A DNA stretch of 64,000 bases from Branchiostoma floridae (taxonomy: Eukaryota > Chordata > Leptocardii > Amphioxiformes > Branchiostomatidae), in assembly GCF_000003815.2 (NCBI RefSeq), contig NC_049993.1:16204897-16268896 (forward strand), given 5' to 3'. The notes below the pieces were generated by a model. It did not search any database. It saw nothing but the letters and a program-made list of their open reading frames with translations, and was not told the DNA's origin. Shown one piece after another: positions 28,636 to 39,290 of the stretch (the stretch's first letter is position 1; each line of letters starts with the position of its first letter). The position numbers and the translations under genes were made by a program.

Positions 28636-31600
28636 CTGTGGGTTTGGGATAAGTGGAAGGCCCTCTGGCTAATCAACTTTGTAGACGCTTAATGGGAATA
28701 CGAGGGGCGTTCAATAAGTAATGCCCCTGACTCATTTTCCATAGCAGGAGATAAATGAAACTTGACACAGTTATTAGTCTTTCTCTACATAGGAACCACC
28801 TAGAGTTATGAATTTCTCCCATTGTTTGATGCATCTCTGGACACCGTTTTTGTAGGATACCCCAGGTTGGTCCTCCAACAGATACCTCATCAATGACAGA
28901 AGAGGGACGACCAGGTCTGGGAGCTGTTTCCACAGACTTCCGGCCATGTTTGAATTCACGATGCCAGCGTTTTACAACGTCATATGATGGGGCATCATCA
29001 CCATAAGTTTCTTTCATTTCATCAAAAGTCTCCTTTGGTGTGCGTCCTTTCAAATACAAAAACCGAATCACTGCGTGACACTAAACTGGCTCCATTTCAC
29101 ACCTGGCTCATTTCACACCTGACTCAGTTCAAACACCTTTAAATCAGAAACTACTAATAGTTCCGAGCTGGTTTTTGCAACAAAACTTATAGAGATATTA
29201 ATCATTATACATGCTAAATTTCATCTAGATCAGACAACTGAAAATGGGTCAGAGACATTACTTATTGAACGCCCCTCGTATATTAATCTGGGAGAATATT
29301 ATCCTCCTAATATGATCAAGTCATGAAAGCATCATCATCTCATGTTGAAACGATTGAGACTTTGCAAATGATGTATATGGTTAATCTCATGCTTAGCCGC
29401 CATTGGTCACTTGTTTGGTTTCCGACCGTATTGCGCCCATTGGTGTCCCTTCTTGATGAACAACACAAACCCCATGAGAAAGGAACTGTTATGCGTCATA
29501 ACAGCAAAAGTTTTACATTCATGAACATGTTGGACACACTAGTACATTTCAAAGCTTTGAAAGACCTTAATGGAATCGCCCTTACCGTTTGATGAGCTCC
29601 CAGATCCGCTGTCTGGCGGAGGCGCGGAACATCCAGAACAGGTGTGGGTTGATCACACTGTTGGTGATGTGCATCCGCATGGACAAGTAGTCCATGTTTG
29701 GGTTCTGTAGGAGGCCAAGGTGGTTGCAAAGGGTACGGATCTGAAGGGGGGGGGACCAAAAAAGCATTGCAGTGAAAATATGTGTTGATACAACTTTGCT
29801 TACCGATGAATTGTTTTACCTAGATTGCAAATAAGTTTAGCACTTATGGCTTCAATGTACTAATGTATTTCTGTAGACTTTCATAAGAGTATAATAACAG
29901 GGACTACAGATAAACATCCTTACTCCCAATCTGTCCACTGTCCAATATCATGCTTCCGGTAAGAGTTGCAATGGCAAAAAGGAACATTTTTCTAACCGTA
30001 AGCGGAGTCATGCAGACAGTGAAGATGATAGAAGCCACCACCATGTAGGCGGTGAACTCGCGGTGCTTGGTCAGGGCAGGGTCCTTGGCGGCACCCGCGG
30101 CATTGGGCATGCGCTGCTGCATCTTGCGGAGCTCCCGCACCACCACCATGTTACAGAACACCAGGGTCGCGATCAGAAGGAAACCTGGGTGGGAAATTAG
30201 GACACAACCTTTGTAAATAGACGGATTTGCAGTGAGGTTTGGTAATGGGGAGGGGGGAGAAACTGATGGGGGAGTGAAAAACGGACCGCCATGCTTTTAT
30301 ATCTCAGTTTTCAACTTCAAAGAATTTTGTGACACCTCAATGTTTGTTGCTCTGGCCCTTGTAAGTGCAGTGGTGTCATCATACAGTTTAGATAGTTTGT
30401 GGAGACAATTTTTCGTTTGATTCCTCAACATGGTCTTTGATTGATACAAGAATCGAACCTCAACAAGAAATGTAATTTTGTGTTCCTGAACTTCTATGAC
30501 GTCTTTTCGCGCTTTTTCGAGTCACGTTTTCAAAAATCCATATCTCACGGAAAGCAGTGAGAATAACTTCGCTTATGTGGTGTCGCCAAAAACGGTTACG
30601 CACCTTGAATGCAATACCAGTAGATGTAGACGCTGCCCAGGGTGCTGCGGTCGTACCAGTCGTAGAAGCAGATGGCGCCGAAGTGAGCCACCACCCGGTT
30701 AAACCCCAGCAGGGGCAGTACGGCGAAAATAACCTGGTGGGAGGGAAATGGAAATTTATCTCGTCTTGTACAACCACAGTGACTGCTATAGTGTTTGGTG
30801 CGTACTGACAAACACGAAATGTGTAGCTCAGAATATATTCCAGCCGGAGAGAAAGCGCCGTAGGAGCGAAACAGTTGATTTTCCAGTTCTATGAAATTCA
30901 GCCTAAAACTTTTTATTCTAGTTTATGGGCACTGAAACTCCCCGCCTATAACCCACTACCCACTTCTTAGGTATCTTCTTAGGTATTTTGCCGAACATCT
31001 TTTCATGTACAGTTTCTGACGTAGGTTGTATGATCAAAAAGATATTTGAGTTTAAACTTTACTTGATTTTTCACATTAAAAGTGACCTGGAGCAGGTGCA
31101 ACTCACAGCATATACGCAGCAGCCCAGCAGGACCAGTGAGACGTTCCTGTTGGTGACGATGTTGGTGTACTTGAAGGGGTAGCACAGCGCCACGAACCGC
31201 TCCAGCGCCATGAGCACAACGATGCAGTGTGAGGTGGTCAGCAGGAAGGTGTGCACGAAGCCGTGGAAGAAGCACATGGGCTGGCCGCCGTTCTTACAAA
31301 ACCCAACAAAGTACGTGATGGTGGCTGGGATGAAGTCGAACACTACGGAGAACGAGAAATAAGAAACACCTTATATTAGAACTTGCTCCAGTATGCATGG
31401 GACGTGTAGTTCCCTAGATAAAATGTAGCTTCTGTTTTTACAGGAAAAGTCATCGCCTGATATATACCAGGGCCACATTTTTAAACCAGATACAAGCTAA
31501 CTTTACATGCATATTTTATCGGAGCGGTCCGCCACTACCCCACCGCACACATTCGGCTAGGCCAATAGATCTAGAGTCTGTAGTGCATCTATACTCCTTA

Positions 31601-32381
31601 ATCTGAGTGGGACCGAGCCTGAATGACCAACTCGGGGCACATCTTCCCATAGCAAGGGTGGAAACTTTAAAACACCAAAGACATCGCCCGCGGATGTATG
31701 GTCATTTCTTGAACCGTAGCTAACTTCTCTCTCAATAGTTACCCTGTTCCCTTTACTTTCAACGTTAGCTCATTTTTAACCTCCCTACGTATTTTTTGCG
31801 TCGTTGTATCTTGCTATTTATGTTGAAATGAACAAGTCACATCGATATCCCAAAATCGCAAACTACTCACGCGCCGTGCCGATGTCGGTGCAGGCCAGCG
31901 CTAACACCAGAATCAGCGGAACGTTGTTGTTCTTCCCGATCCGCAGCCCGATGATGGCGATCACCGCCGCGTTGGACAGGGACGTGAAACTGTGGAGTAA
32001 GGGGCACAACAAGACTCAGAAAGAAAAAAGGTAATCCTATAGCCTTTTTTATGCCGTAAGGTAGTAGGTTGTTCGTCCACTTTGTCTTAGGGCAAGGTAT
32101 CGGAGCCAAACCCCCTTATTCCGTCACCTTTAACTCTCAACCGAAGCCAGGTAACCATTTTTGCACCTGGGTGGAATGAGGAAAGTCGTGATAAGTGCCA
32201 GAAAGCAAACGCGCGGCTTCTCGATCTTGTGTCTACTCAGCCATAGCACTTACCATTTCACTAACACCAAAAGCCAAGTATTAACAGTAACCTCTATCAC
32301 ATACCTGGATAAAAAAATCGCAGAACCAGCCTTCCCAGGATGCACCACGTGCTCCGTCTCGTTGGTACAGTTGACGTTCAT
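28425..32381 (-). CDS. PTGER4-like: Prostanoid receptor of EP4 type, class A GPCR, complete, 7 exons, 371 aa
   Basis: The seven exons listed below join in phase to 372 codons including stop. Features in order: N-glycosylation sites NCT and NET in the N-terminus; TM1 SNAAVIAIIGL; TM2 LALACTD with its Asp; ECL1 GGQPMC, where EP4 has GGQPLC; TM3 MALERFVALCYPF, with ERF in place of DRY; ECL2 GAICFYDWYD, comparable with WCFIDW of EP4; TM5 IATLVFCNMVVV; TM6 VCMTPL; TM7 MRMHITNSVINPHLFWMFR. The TM7 Arg lies nine residues before the NP pair, the spacing of the carboxylate-binding Arg of prostanoid receptors. A Cys triplet (IACCCRP) after TM7 suggests palmitoylation. It should sit in the plasma membrane and bind a prostanoid-like lipid through a G protein. 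Other prostanoid subtypes remain possible. Confidence 0.82.
28701..29278 (-). mobile_element. Internally deleted mariner element in last receptor intron
   Basis: Perfect termini CGAGGGGCGTTCAATAAGTA and its reverse complement at 29259-29278, flanked by TA (28699-28700, 29279-29280). On the minus strand the transposase N-terminal helix-turn-helix is readable (IRFLYLKGRTPKETFDEM, YGDDAPSYDVVKRWHREFK, GRPSS). The C-terminal block (RCIKQWEKFITLGGSYVEK) appears in another frame. The catalytic DDD core is missing, so it is 578 bp instead of about 1.3 kb and cannot encode a working transposase. Confidence 0.93.
29586..29740 (-). CDS. PTGER4-like: EP4-like receptor exon 6: TM7
   Basis: Acceptor with a poly-C tract then CTTCAG; donor GTAAGG. 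155 nt. YLSMRMHITNSVINPHLFWM carries the TM7 Arg and an NPxxF motif; RASARQRIWELIKR forms helix 8. Confidence 0.88.
29997..30184 (-). CDS. PTGER4-like: EP4-like receptor exon 5: TM5, ICL3, TM6
   Basis: Acceptor TCCCACCCAG. I chose donor ACG|GTTAGA because it alone gives phase 0 and joins CMTPLT to IRTLCNHL, matching the PL-x-x-R run of EP4. Reading on without splicing gives a plausible but stop-terminated VRKMFLFAIATL extension, a possible retained-intron form. Confidence 0.82.
30604..30733 (-). CDS. PTGER4-like: EP4-like receptor exon 4: TM4 end and ECL2
   Basis: Acceptor CTCCCACCAG, donor GTGCGT. 130 nt. VIFAVLPLLGFNRVV then AHFGAICFYDWYDRS; the Cys pairs with that of ECL1. Confidence 0.88.
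31107..31342 (-). CDS. PTGER4-like: EP4-like receptor exon 3: TM2 end to TM4
   Basis: Acceptor TTCTCCGTAG, donor GTGAGT. 236 nt. Holds GGQPMCFFHGF (conserved ECL1/TM3 Cys), MALERFVALCYPFKY and VSLVLLGCCVYA. The receptor signature is strongest here. Confidence 0.92.
31871..31989 (-). CDS. PTGER4-like: EP4-like receptor exon 2: TM1-TM2
   Basis: Acceptor ACTCCACAG, donor GTGAGT. Encodes SNAAVIAIIGLRIG, NNNVPLILVLALACTDIGTA; TM1 Asn and TM2 Asp are present. Confidence 0.85.
32305..32381 (-). CDS. PTGER4-like: EP4-like receptor exon 1 (start codon)
   Basis: ATG complement at 32379-32381 with GTCACCATGA context (good Kozak). 25 codons plus two bases; starts MNVNCTNETEHVV. The donor on the minus strand is CAG|GTATGT. 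Confidence 0.8.
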
Positions 32382-33811
32382 GGTGACGTGGAGACCTCTT
32401 GTTTCTGGTAGGGGAAATCTTCATAGTTAGAATGCATTCCTTTTCGACCAAGTGAAAACCGTTGTCTGAATTCTTCCTATATATAGTATATTAAACTTAA
32501 TATTATGTGATATATTTCCCCCATGTCTCGCACTCTATCCCTATTTCTTGCCCATTTTCTTACTTCTCTTTCGTCCTATAGATAAAAGATAGATGGATAG
32601 ATATGTTCAACACAAAGGGTATAGATATTATGAAGGTCTGTTTATCTGCAATACTTCAGTTTGTCTTGTTTATCCATGTACCCCAAATACCGAGTACTGC
32701 AGTGTTTACCGTTCATACAGTCACATTTAACAGATATTTCAGCACCAAGGGCATAACCAGTGTTCTTACAGTTACAACTACATAAATACCAATTTCTTTA
32801 GCTCATGGTGTGATTTCTGTGGCGTTAGAATTTGTGGTTGCACCTTCTCGCTGTACCATTGTCATGCCGCATAAATAATTCCACATATAGGATGTCTATT
32901 TCAGCACAACACATTACGAAGACAACACAACCGCACACGCGCGAACTTACCGTAAACTACAATAACAGAATGTAACAGACAAAGCGACTAAATCTTCTTC
33001 AAAGCTCTCTTATATTGACAAAAAGCTCTTCGAGCTAATTCAGTCTTTTCGGTAGGCGGATTTGTTGGGATTCAGGGTAAGAGAGAAATTGGAAGATGAA
33101 AAAATAATTGCTTCGGCGAAGGTTTAATGATTGATCTGTAGGATTACATTATCAGGCGCCCGTATGGAGCAGGTTATTTCACGGGATTAGTGCCCAACCA
33201 TATGCTCTAGGACTAAGGAGGCTTGATTCTATACTTCCGACAGGACACAGTGGATATAATGATATGTAAACTTAAGTCAGCTTATCAATTTTTGGACCCA
33301 TGACGTTGAAACATGAAGAGTACATCCCTTTTCCTTTTTAATGAATATATACTTGTCATAATATGGCAAATATATATGTTTCTATGACCTATTTGAAGGT
33401 ACATATGTGCGTTCCTTTTGCTAGCAACTTCAATTATCAGGTCTTCCCGAAACTCAGATCGGTAGCCTTAACAAACTAGCTTTCCTTTCAGAAAATACCC
33501 GCATTAGACATCATTACCTCATCTGTTTGTTGTAGATATCCTGGTAAACTCGCCCCTTTAATAGGTACAACATCAACTCACGTTACTAACCAAAATCCCG
33601 AGCCTTTTTTCTCATTCTAAAGCGCATATGTATACATCTGTGTCTTTCGGGATCACAGGGGTAAACAGAGAATCGCCCCCACTACGGCATTCTCGGAGGT
33701 TCAGTTAAAATTTAGTGGCACGTGGTCCCTTCGAAGTCTGATTGGACATCTTTGTGTAGAGTCAATACGTGTACTTTCTGTACTTTCAAGGAAGAGCACC
33801 GCAAGGATTGT

Positions 33812-33939
33812 TAGCCTCTAACAGGCTCCGTGGTTTGGTGGTCTAATTGTAGAAATTGGACAAATAGAGTCAATTGTACGCTAGGAGTGGTCCAATCTCT
33901 ACAATTAGAGCACCGATTCACGACGCCTGGTAGAGGCTA
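33812..33939. mobile_element. hAT-like MITE, family A, with 8 bp target duplication
   Basis: 128 bp element, left end TAGCCTCTAACAGGCTCC, right end CGCCTGGTAGAGGCTA. AGGATTGT occurs immediately before (33804-33811) and immediately after (33940-33947), an exact 8 bp duplication, as made by hAT transposases. The interior phrase TAGAAATTGGACAAATAGAG marks the family. Confidence 0.88.
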
Positions 33940-34463
33940 AGGATTGTAACTGTTTGAGACTCATCCACCAATATCTAAACACTAGCCGTGACCATCTAAA
34001 CACGTGCGTAGTACTTTCAGGAGTATCGAAAAGACCAACCAACTTACCTTTGTGAAGAAACAAGAAAGACTCTTCATACAGAGGAGAGCTGAACCGTCGT
34101 CGTCTGCCCACCGTGAACTCCCTGCCTGCAGTAGATACGGGACCACCAATGTGCTGGTGTGTCCGAAAATGTAGTCTATTGCGAAGTCTTTATATCTGGT
34201 AGATAGGATTATGTATTTGCACTAAGAATCTTAATGTGACCAATGAGCAGAGTCGTTACTTATGTAATAACCATGGCTGATGTATGCTGTGTTCTGATTG
34301 ATCGCAATACATGTCATCTGGCCTACTTTATCTTTGAGTATACGTCATTCTTTTTTTCTTGAACACATTTGCAGTTTTGAACTTAAAAAGCAGCCAGCTA
34401 ACAGCTTCAAATGACTGGAACACCACAATAAAATTCGTTTGCGCAAAAGATGAAGGTGGGTTC

Positions 34464-34610
34464 GCACGTGCGTATACTAGTATATTCAAGTCCGTTTGAG
34501 GTCCGTATAAACGTTTTAGCCTCTACCAGGCTCCTCAGGTCGCAGAAAAATAAATTGAAATTGGACAAATATAGCCAGATAACATGCCACTACTTAGTAA
34601 AGATGTAATA
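34464..34610. mobile_element. Half copy of composite family A element
   Basis: TATATTCAAGTCCGTTTGAG and GTCCGTATAAACGTT lead into TAGCCTCTACCAGGCTCC at 34517 and then GAAATTGGACAAATATAG. The right half seen in the 59726-60014 copy is not found here. Confidence 0.65.
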
Positions 34611-35357
34611 AGGATTGTAAACATTAACCCTTGCGCTACTTTATCTTATATTAACTTAACAAAAGTAAAGATAATTCGGATACTGGATTCTGTGTCCCGC
34701 AGGGCAAAATTATTCACAAATACATACACAAATCTATACAATAACTAGAGATACCAATACGTGGAATTTCAAGTACATTGTACAACACGACTAGCTTATA
34801 TGAGAACGTTACAACAGACGTCGTGTACTTACTACGAAATTTCTGCTAACAGGCTGGTAGGTTGATATCCAGGAACCTTCCACAGGCATTACACACGCAA
34901 ATAACTCACTCCTACAGGCTGACTTCTTGTCGTCTACTGCCCATACTACTGGTAGTGTTCTGCTAATCAGGCTGGCTTATTCTTTTGTCATTCATAAACC
35001 AAACATGCCACTTTTAGCACACAAGTGCAAGATATTGTCTTGGTGCCAGCGCTTTGTTTATCAGCTTGGCAGCCGAATATTGATAAGCTATTATGTCTTG
35101 TAACTAATACTAGTACCTGTATATTTCAGTAGTCTCGAGGGTATGGAGCGGCAACCTTTATATGATTGAGCACACTAGGCAGTCCTTAGATTAGATACCT
35201 TGTAATTCGAAAAATATACATGAAATGAACATAGCACGCATTGAAACAACATGCTAGCAAGGACAAACGTCCTTGATGCTAGATAAGAAAATCGTTTCTA
35301 CTCCGAATAATTAGCAAACTATTGAAATGAAGCTTGACTAAAAATAGCAGACAGTAA

Positions 35358-35609
35358 TCAAAAGACAATGGGTGTGAAATACTCCTCCCCCCGGCCCTCG
35401 CGTGCCGCCAGATCAGTGGTAATTGGCTGCTTTGCATGTGAAAGCATGTCTCGCGACCAGACATGGTACAAAATACTGATAGAAAGTCCGATAAAAACGC
35501 CCAGAAACACATACAAACAGCCGGAGCAAAACCTCTTCCAGGAGAGAAATAGACTGTCACAGTATATCAAAACGTGCCCCCATAATCCGGATTTGGGTCG
35601 GCCAACCAT
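35358..35609 (-). CDS. Possible exon with signal-anchor segment, unrecognised
   Basis: An 83-codon minus-strand ORF in a locally GC-richer patch. A basic-flanked hydrophobic stretch (CLYVFLGVFIGLSISILYHV) is followed by a polar stem, the layout of a type II Golgi enzyme N-terminus. There is no homology I can name, no clear donor and no continuation. It may be chance or a decayed first exon. Confidence 0.18.
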   Translation of the reverse strand: MVGRPKSGLWGHVLIYCDSLFLSWKRFCSGCLYVFLGVFIGLSISILYHVWSRDMLSHAKQPITTDLAAREGRGEEYFTPIVF

Positions 35610-36775
35610 GTTTAGGCTACTTTAGGAGTGTAAATAATCGTTGACAACGTGAAATTCGCCCATTTTTTTGGACAAGGCTAATTAGCCTGAACTATAAAAA
35701 AATCTCTCGATATCGGGATCGGACTTGTTTGCTCAAGGAGGTTGCAATTTTTTTTTTTTTTTACACAATTTTAGCCTCCATGGTTTGCTGAAACTGTCCG
35801 GGACTCCAGCTGAGCTGTCTGACGTATACTCCCGAGTTGTCAGGTGAGATTTTCCCGACGTCTGGACTACGAAATTTCTGTTTACACGCCGAAAAAGTTG
35901 TCGCCGACTAGATGTTGACAGTCCCGACATCTAGAAAAACTTTGTGAAATCGAGCCTATGCATTTGAATGCGCAATCACTAACTAAAATGTCGACATGTA
36001 TCATATGCAGCGCACGTTTATAAAGGTTAGGCATCCGGGGAAACAATATTCAAATACAATTGGATTTTTTTTTAACGGGGACGCTTCGTTTTTTTTATTC
36101 AGTTGTAGATATTGTATCTGAACGTCTTCTGGGTAAAAATATCACAGATTACAGATTAAAAACCAGTTTGCAATTATTATAATCCTATCACAAAATATTA
36201 GGTCTAAATATAAGTTTTATAGATACAGCTTTGAACTGATTTAAGTGTTCCGGATTCTGAATATCCAACCACCAGGATATGATCGGATTTTGTCTCTATA
36301 CATATCTAGCTAAGCATAAGCGGTACAGATATGTGTTCCTGTCGATGTGATCATCGGTAAGAATAATCAATTAAGGGTCTCTTGCTCTTGCACAGATGAA
36401 GGACCGGCATTTGAAAAGGATGTACATTGTGCCATTGAGGACTACAAGAAAGGGCTGGGTTTATGTGTTCGTGTGTTACATATCACTGACTTCGACTTGC
36501 CCTATCCCTTCTTCCAACCAATCTAAATATAAAAAGCAGATCAAAACCACTTTCTACTGATCCGATTAATTTTTTCATCGTCTTGATATCTAATTATAAC
36601 CTGTTCTCAGTCTTCTTCTAGCGTTGGCTGACTAGCCGGCTGATCTCTTCTGACCACTAGGATTACGTACTGACGATTCCAATCTTCTTTGGGCTCGTTT
36701 TTAATCTTTTTCATTCAATATCTTATTTCTCTTCATCTCTAAGAGAATTTTAGAATACATTTTAGAATGTCCTTC

Positions 36776-38390
36776 AGTGGCGGCGGCGCAGATTTCCGTT
36801 TCGTAAACCGACGTTGCCTTCGAGAAGCGTCGTTGCCAAATTTTAGAACCCTCGTTGCCTTTTTAACCGACGATGCCATTTCCGAGCGACCGATCTTGAA
36901 TTCCGAGTGCTCGCGGCATGTTCGTGAAGTTTCCGTAGCTTCTCGGGAAGTTTCTATAATTCATGAGGGCCAGATCTTGCTCCACTGTGGGAAGAAGATC
37001 AGTAAAGACCTTCTCAGTCGGACTGTAACTCTGTCTTCTACTTTGCTGAGGTGTACCGAAGCGTCACATGACGATATACGTACGCCATTTTGTGAGTAAA
37101 TTTGGCCAGAGTGCCATGTAGATAGACTGGAGTCATTGGTTATGTAGGATTTTTCTCCGACTCTAACACTAACAGTAGAGGGGGGGGGGGGCTGAAGTCA
37201 CCGGATTGGAAATTGGTAAAGGTTACTGACCAATTCTGGACTGGATCAAGGAAGGGTTTGGGCACTTTGGAAGGAACTTTTAAGATATTTCTGGGTTGCA
37301 TCTAAGGTTAGGGATAGAACCTGATTTGTACCTCTTCCACCCTCACCACATTTTTTGGAACAGTCCATTATTGAAGGAGGGGCTGGTAACACAAACAAGC
37401 GGCAGGCATTGTCATTCACGTACGGTGTTAGTGGAGTTGGGAGTCAGTAAGTCAGAGTCTGACAAACTGAATCACAACGTCACCAACACCTTTTTTTCAG
37501 TAGACGCTAGAGCATATAGCAGACAATAGCTGTTGTACTTGTAAATGTACTAGGCTCTTACGGTCAGGTCGATAATGTATGTATGTATTTGACACTTCTC
37601 ACATGCATGGCATTACATTGATGCACATGTGCGATCGCGACCTGATTCAAATGTCGGATTTACATACAGATGAAGTCTGGTAACAAAAGAAATAAATTTG
37701 TGGACACTTTGCCCCTTCTTACACTAATTCACCCTTCATGTAGACATAAGAAGTAATAACTTTGATACAAGCGCTTAGAAATAAAGCACATCTTTAATAA
37801 CATGATAATATAATATCTTTATTGCAAACTCATGCCCGAAGGCTAATTGCAAAAATACATGTATGAAAGTACAATGATGATAATGATATTGAATAGGGGT
37901 CATCAACTAGTGATACTTCTAATATTTCTTATGCATACTGTTGTATTGTCAGCATACCGATATCCCATATATAAATATAATGCACTAACCCAGCCACTCC
38001 AACTAACATCTGTTTTGAATAAAGAACAATATCCTGTACAACTCAAAGTCAAGACCTGCTTATTCCAGCCTCCCTTACAGTACGTAACAGCACAACACAT
38101 TTCTGTTCTTCCACAAGTTGCGAGAAAAGTAGAATAAGAAAAGGTTTGAGCGATGATAGAGAACCAGCGCCAGAGTCACATGCTTCGAGGGATGCAATTA
38201 CCCACAATACTAAGAGTTCCGAGAATTAACGAAAATTTCACGAACATGCCGCGAGCACTCGGAATTCACGATCGGTCGCTCGGAAATGGCATCGTCGGTT
38301 TAAAAGGCAACGAGGGTTCTAAAATTTGGCAACGACGCTTCTCGAAGGCAACGACGGTTTACGAAACGGAAATCTGCGGCGGCGGCACCG
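36776..38390. mobile_element. Transposon-like element with ~180 bp terminal inverted repeats
   Basis: From about 36776 to 36960 the sequence (GCAGATTTCCGTTTCGTAAA, TTCGAGAAGCGTCGTTGCC, ATTTTAGAACCCTCGTTGCC) is repeated in reverse at about 38205-38390 with few mismatches. The ~1.2 kb interior shows no transposase and holds a nested LINE-type tail at 37800-37870. The arms happen to be open in one frame (FRFVNRRCLREASLPNF), which is not evidence of a gene. Confidence 0.8.
37800..37870. mobile_element. LINE/SINE-type 3' tail fragment
   Basis: TAATATCTTTATTGCAAACT and CATGCCCGAAGGCTAATTGC resemble the segment at 55138-55215 (ACCCTTTATTGTACATCCAT, GCCCTATTGGGCTG). Both look like 3' ends of a shared retrotransposon family; the family name is unknown to me. 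Confidence 0.4.
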
Positions 38391-38800
38391 GGGGGGGGGG
38401 CAGGGGGGGCGGCTGCCCCCCCCGAAAAATATGTTGGGGGGGGGCGTCGCCCCCCCAAAAAATCAAGCTGAAGCCTTGTGTATTTTTTTGATGATGGAAA
38501 TTTCATTAAATTAAACTAGTCTAACGTCAAAATTTACGCCTGAAAACGCAAGAAATGACGTTTCAGAGAGTCCCGATTTCAAAATTTCGCCAGAGTTCCC
38601 TTGTGACGGCTCGCGTCTTCGGCCATGTCGGCGCAGGACAATATGTTGCGGGAGCGTCGCTCTCAAAAAACTTTTAAACTAATAGAAATTTAACTTTCGT
38701 ACTTACATGTAGCTTAGTTTACAAGCAGAATGTGGCCCTCAAATGCTGGAAATGACGTTTCAGGCGGTCAAGATTTCAAAATTTTCTCCGGACCTCCCTA
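38385..38800. repeat. G/C-run hairpins and two-copy ~200 bp tandem repeat
   Basis: 38389-38457 contains G10, G7, C8, G8-9 and C7 runs that pair into two hairpins (GGGGGGCGGCTGCCCCCC and GGGGGGCGTCGCCCCCCC). The block from AATATGTTG(G) through CAAGAAATGACGTTTCAG to TTTCAAAATTTCGCC is repeated in diverged form (AATATGTTGCGGGAGCGTCG, GGAAATGACGTTTCAGGCGG) about 200 bp later. Confidence 0.7.
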
Positions 38801-39197
38801 GCCGCGGATGACTCATTTATCTATGATGCTTTTCCACAACAGTGGAAGGTATGGTGTAACAGGACACCATACAAAGAACATCAACAGACCAATACAAAAA
38901 TATTCAATAGATACAGTATTGGTATAAAAAATTGAAGTAAATCAACATAGAACTTAGTAACTTGTCAACGTATCAACGGAAACCTATTTATGAAATCAAA
39001 TCAGTACAATAGTAATAGTAGTTTGTTGTTGATAGTGCTTTTTTTCAACCTTGAAAAACTTACATGCGGCCTAATGGCCGCTTCTTATGAAGGCCAAGAG
39101 GTCACGCGATTCAAACAATTCAGGTCGTGTCTGTTTCAGTTTCTGTTATCTCCTTGTCAGTGTGAAGGGGGATAATAATGATACTGCTGCTTTCTCC

Positions 39198-39290
39198 TAG
39201 TCTCTACCACGGTCCATGGGTCGCTGAAAAAAAAGTAGAAATTGGCCAAATAGTCAGGTAACATAACAGAGGAGTTAGCTGGCCGAAGAT
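39198..39290. mobile_element. Half copy of family A MITE
   Basis: TAGTCTCTACCACGGTCCAT then GTAGAAATTGGCCAAATAG and GGAGTTAGCTGGCCG. These are the left-half landmarks of family A; no right end was found. Confidence 0.6.

Noticed and set aside
36767-37099. 110-aa plus-strand ORF
   Set aside because: It lies in a transposon terminal inverted repeat and reappears in the other arm; openness is incidental.
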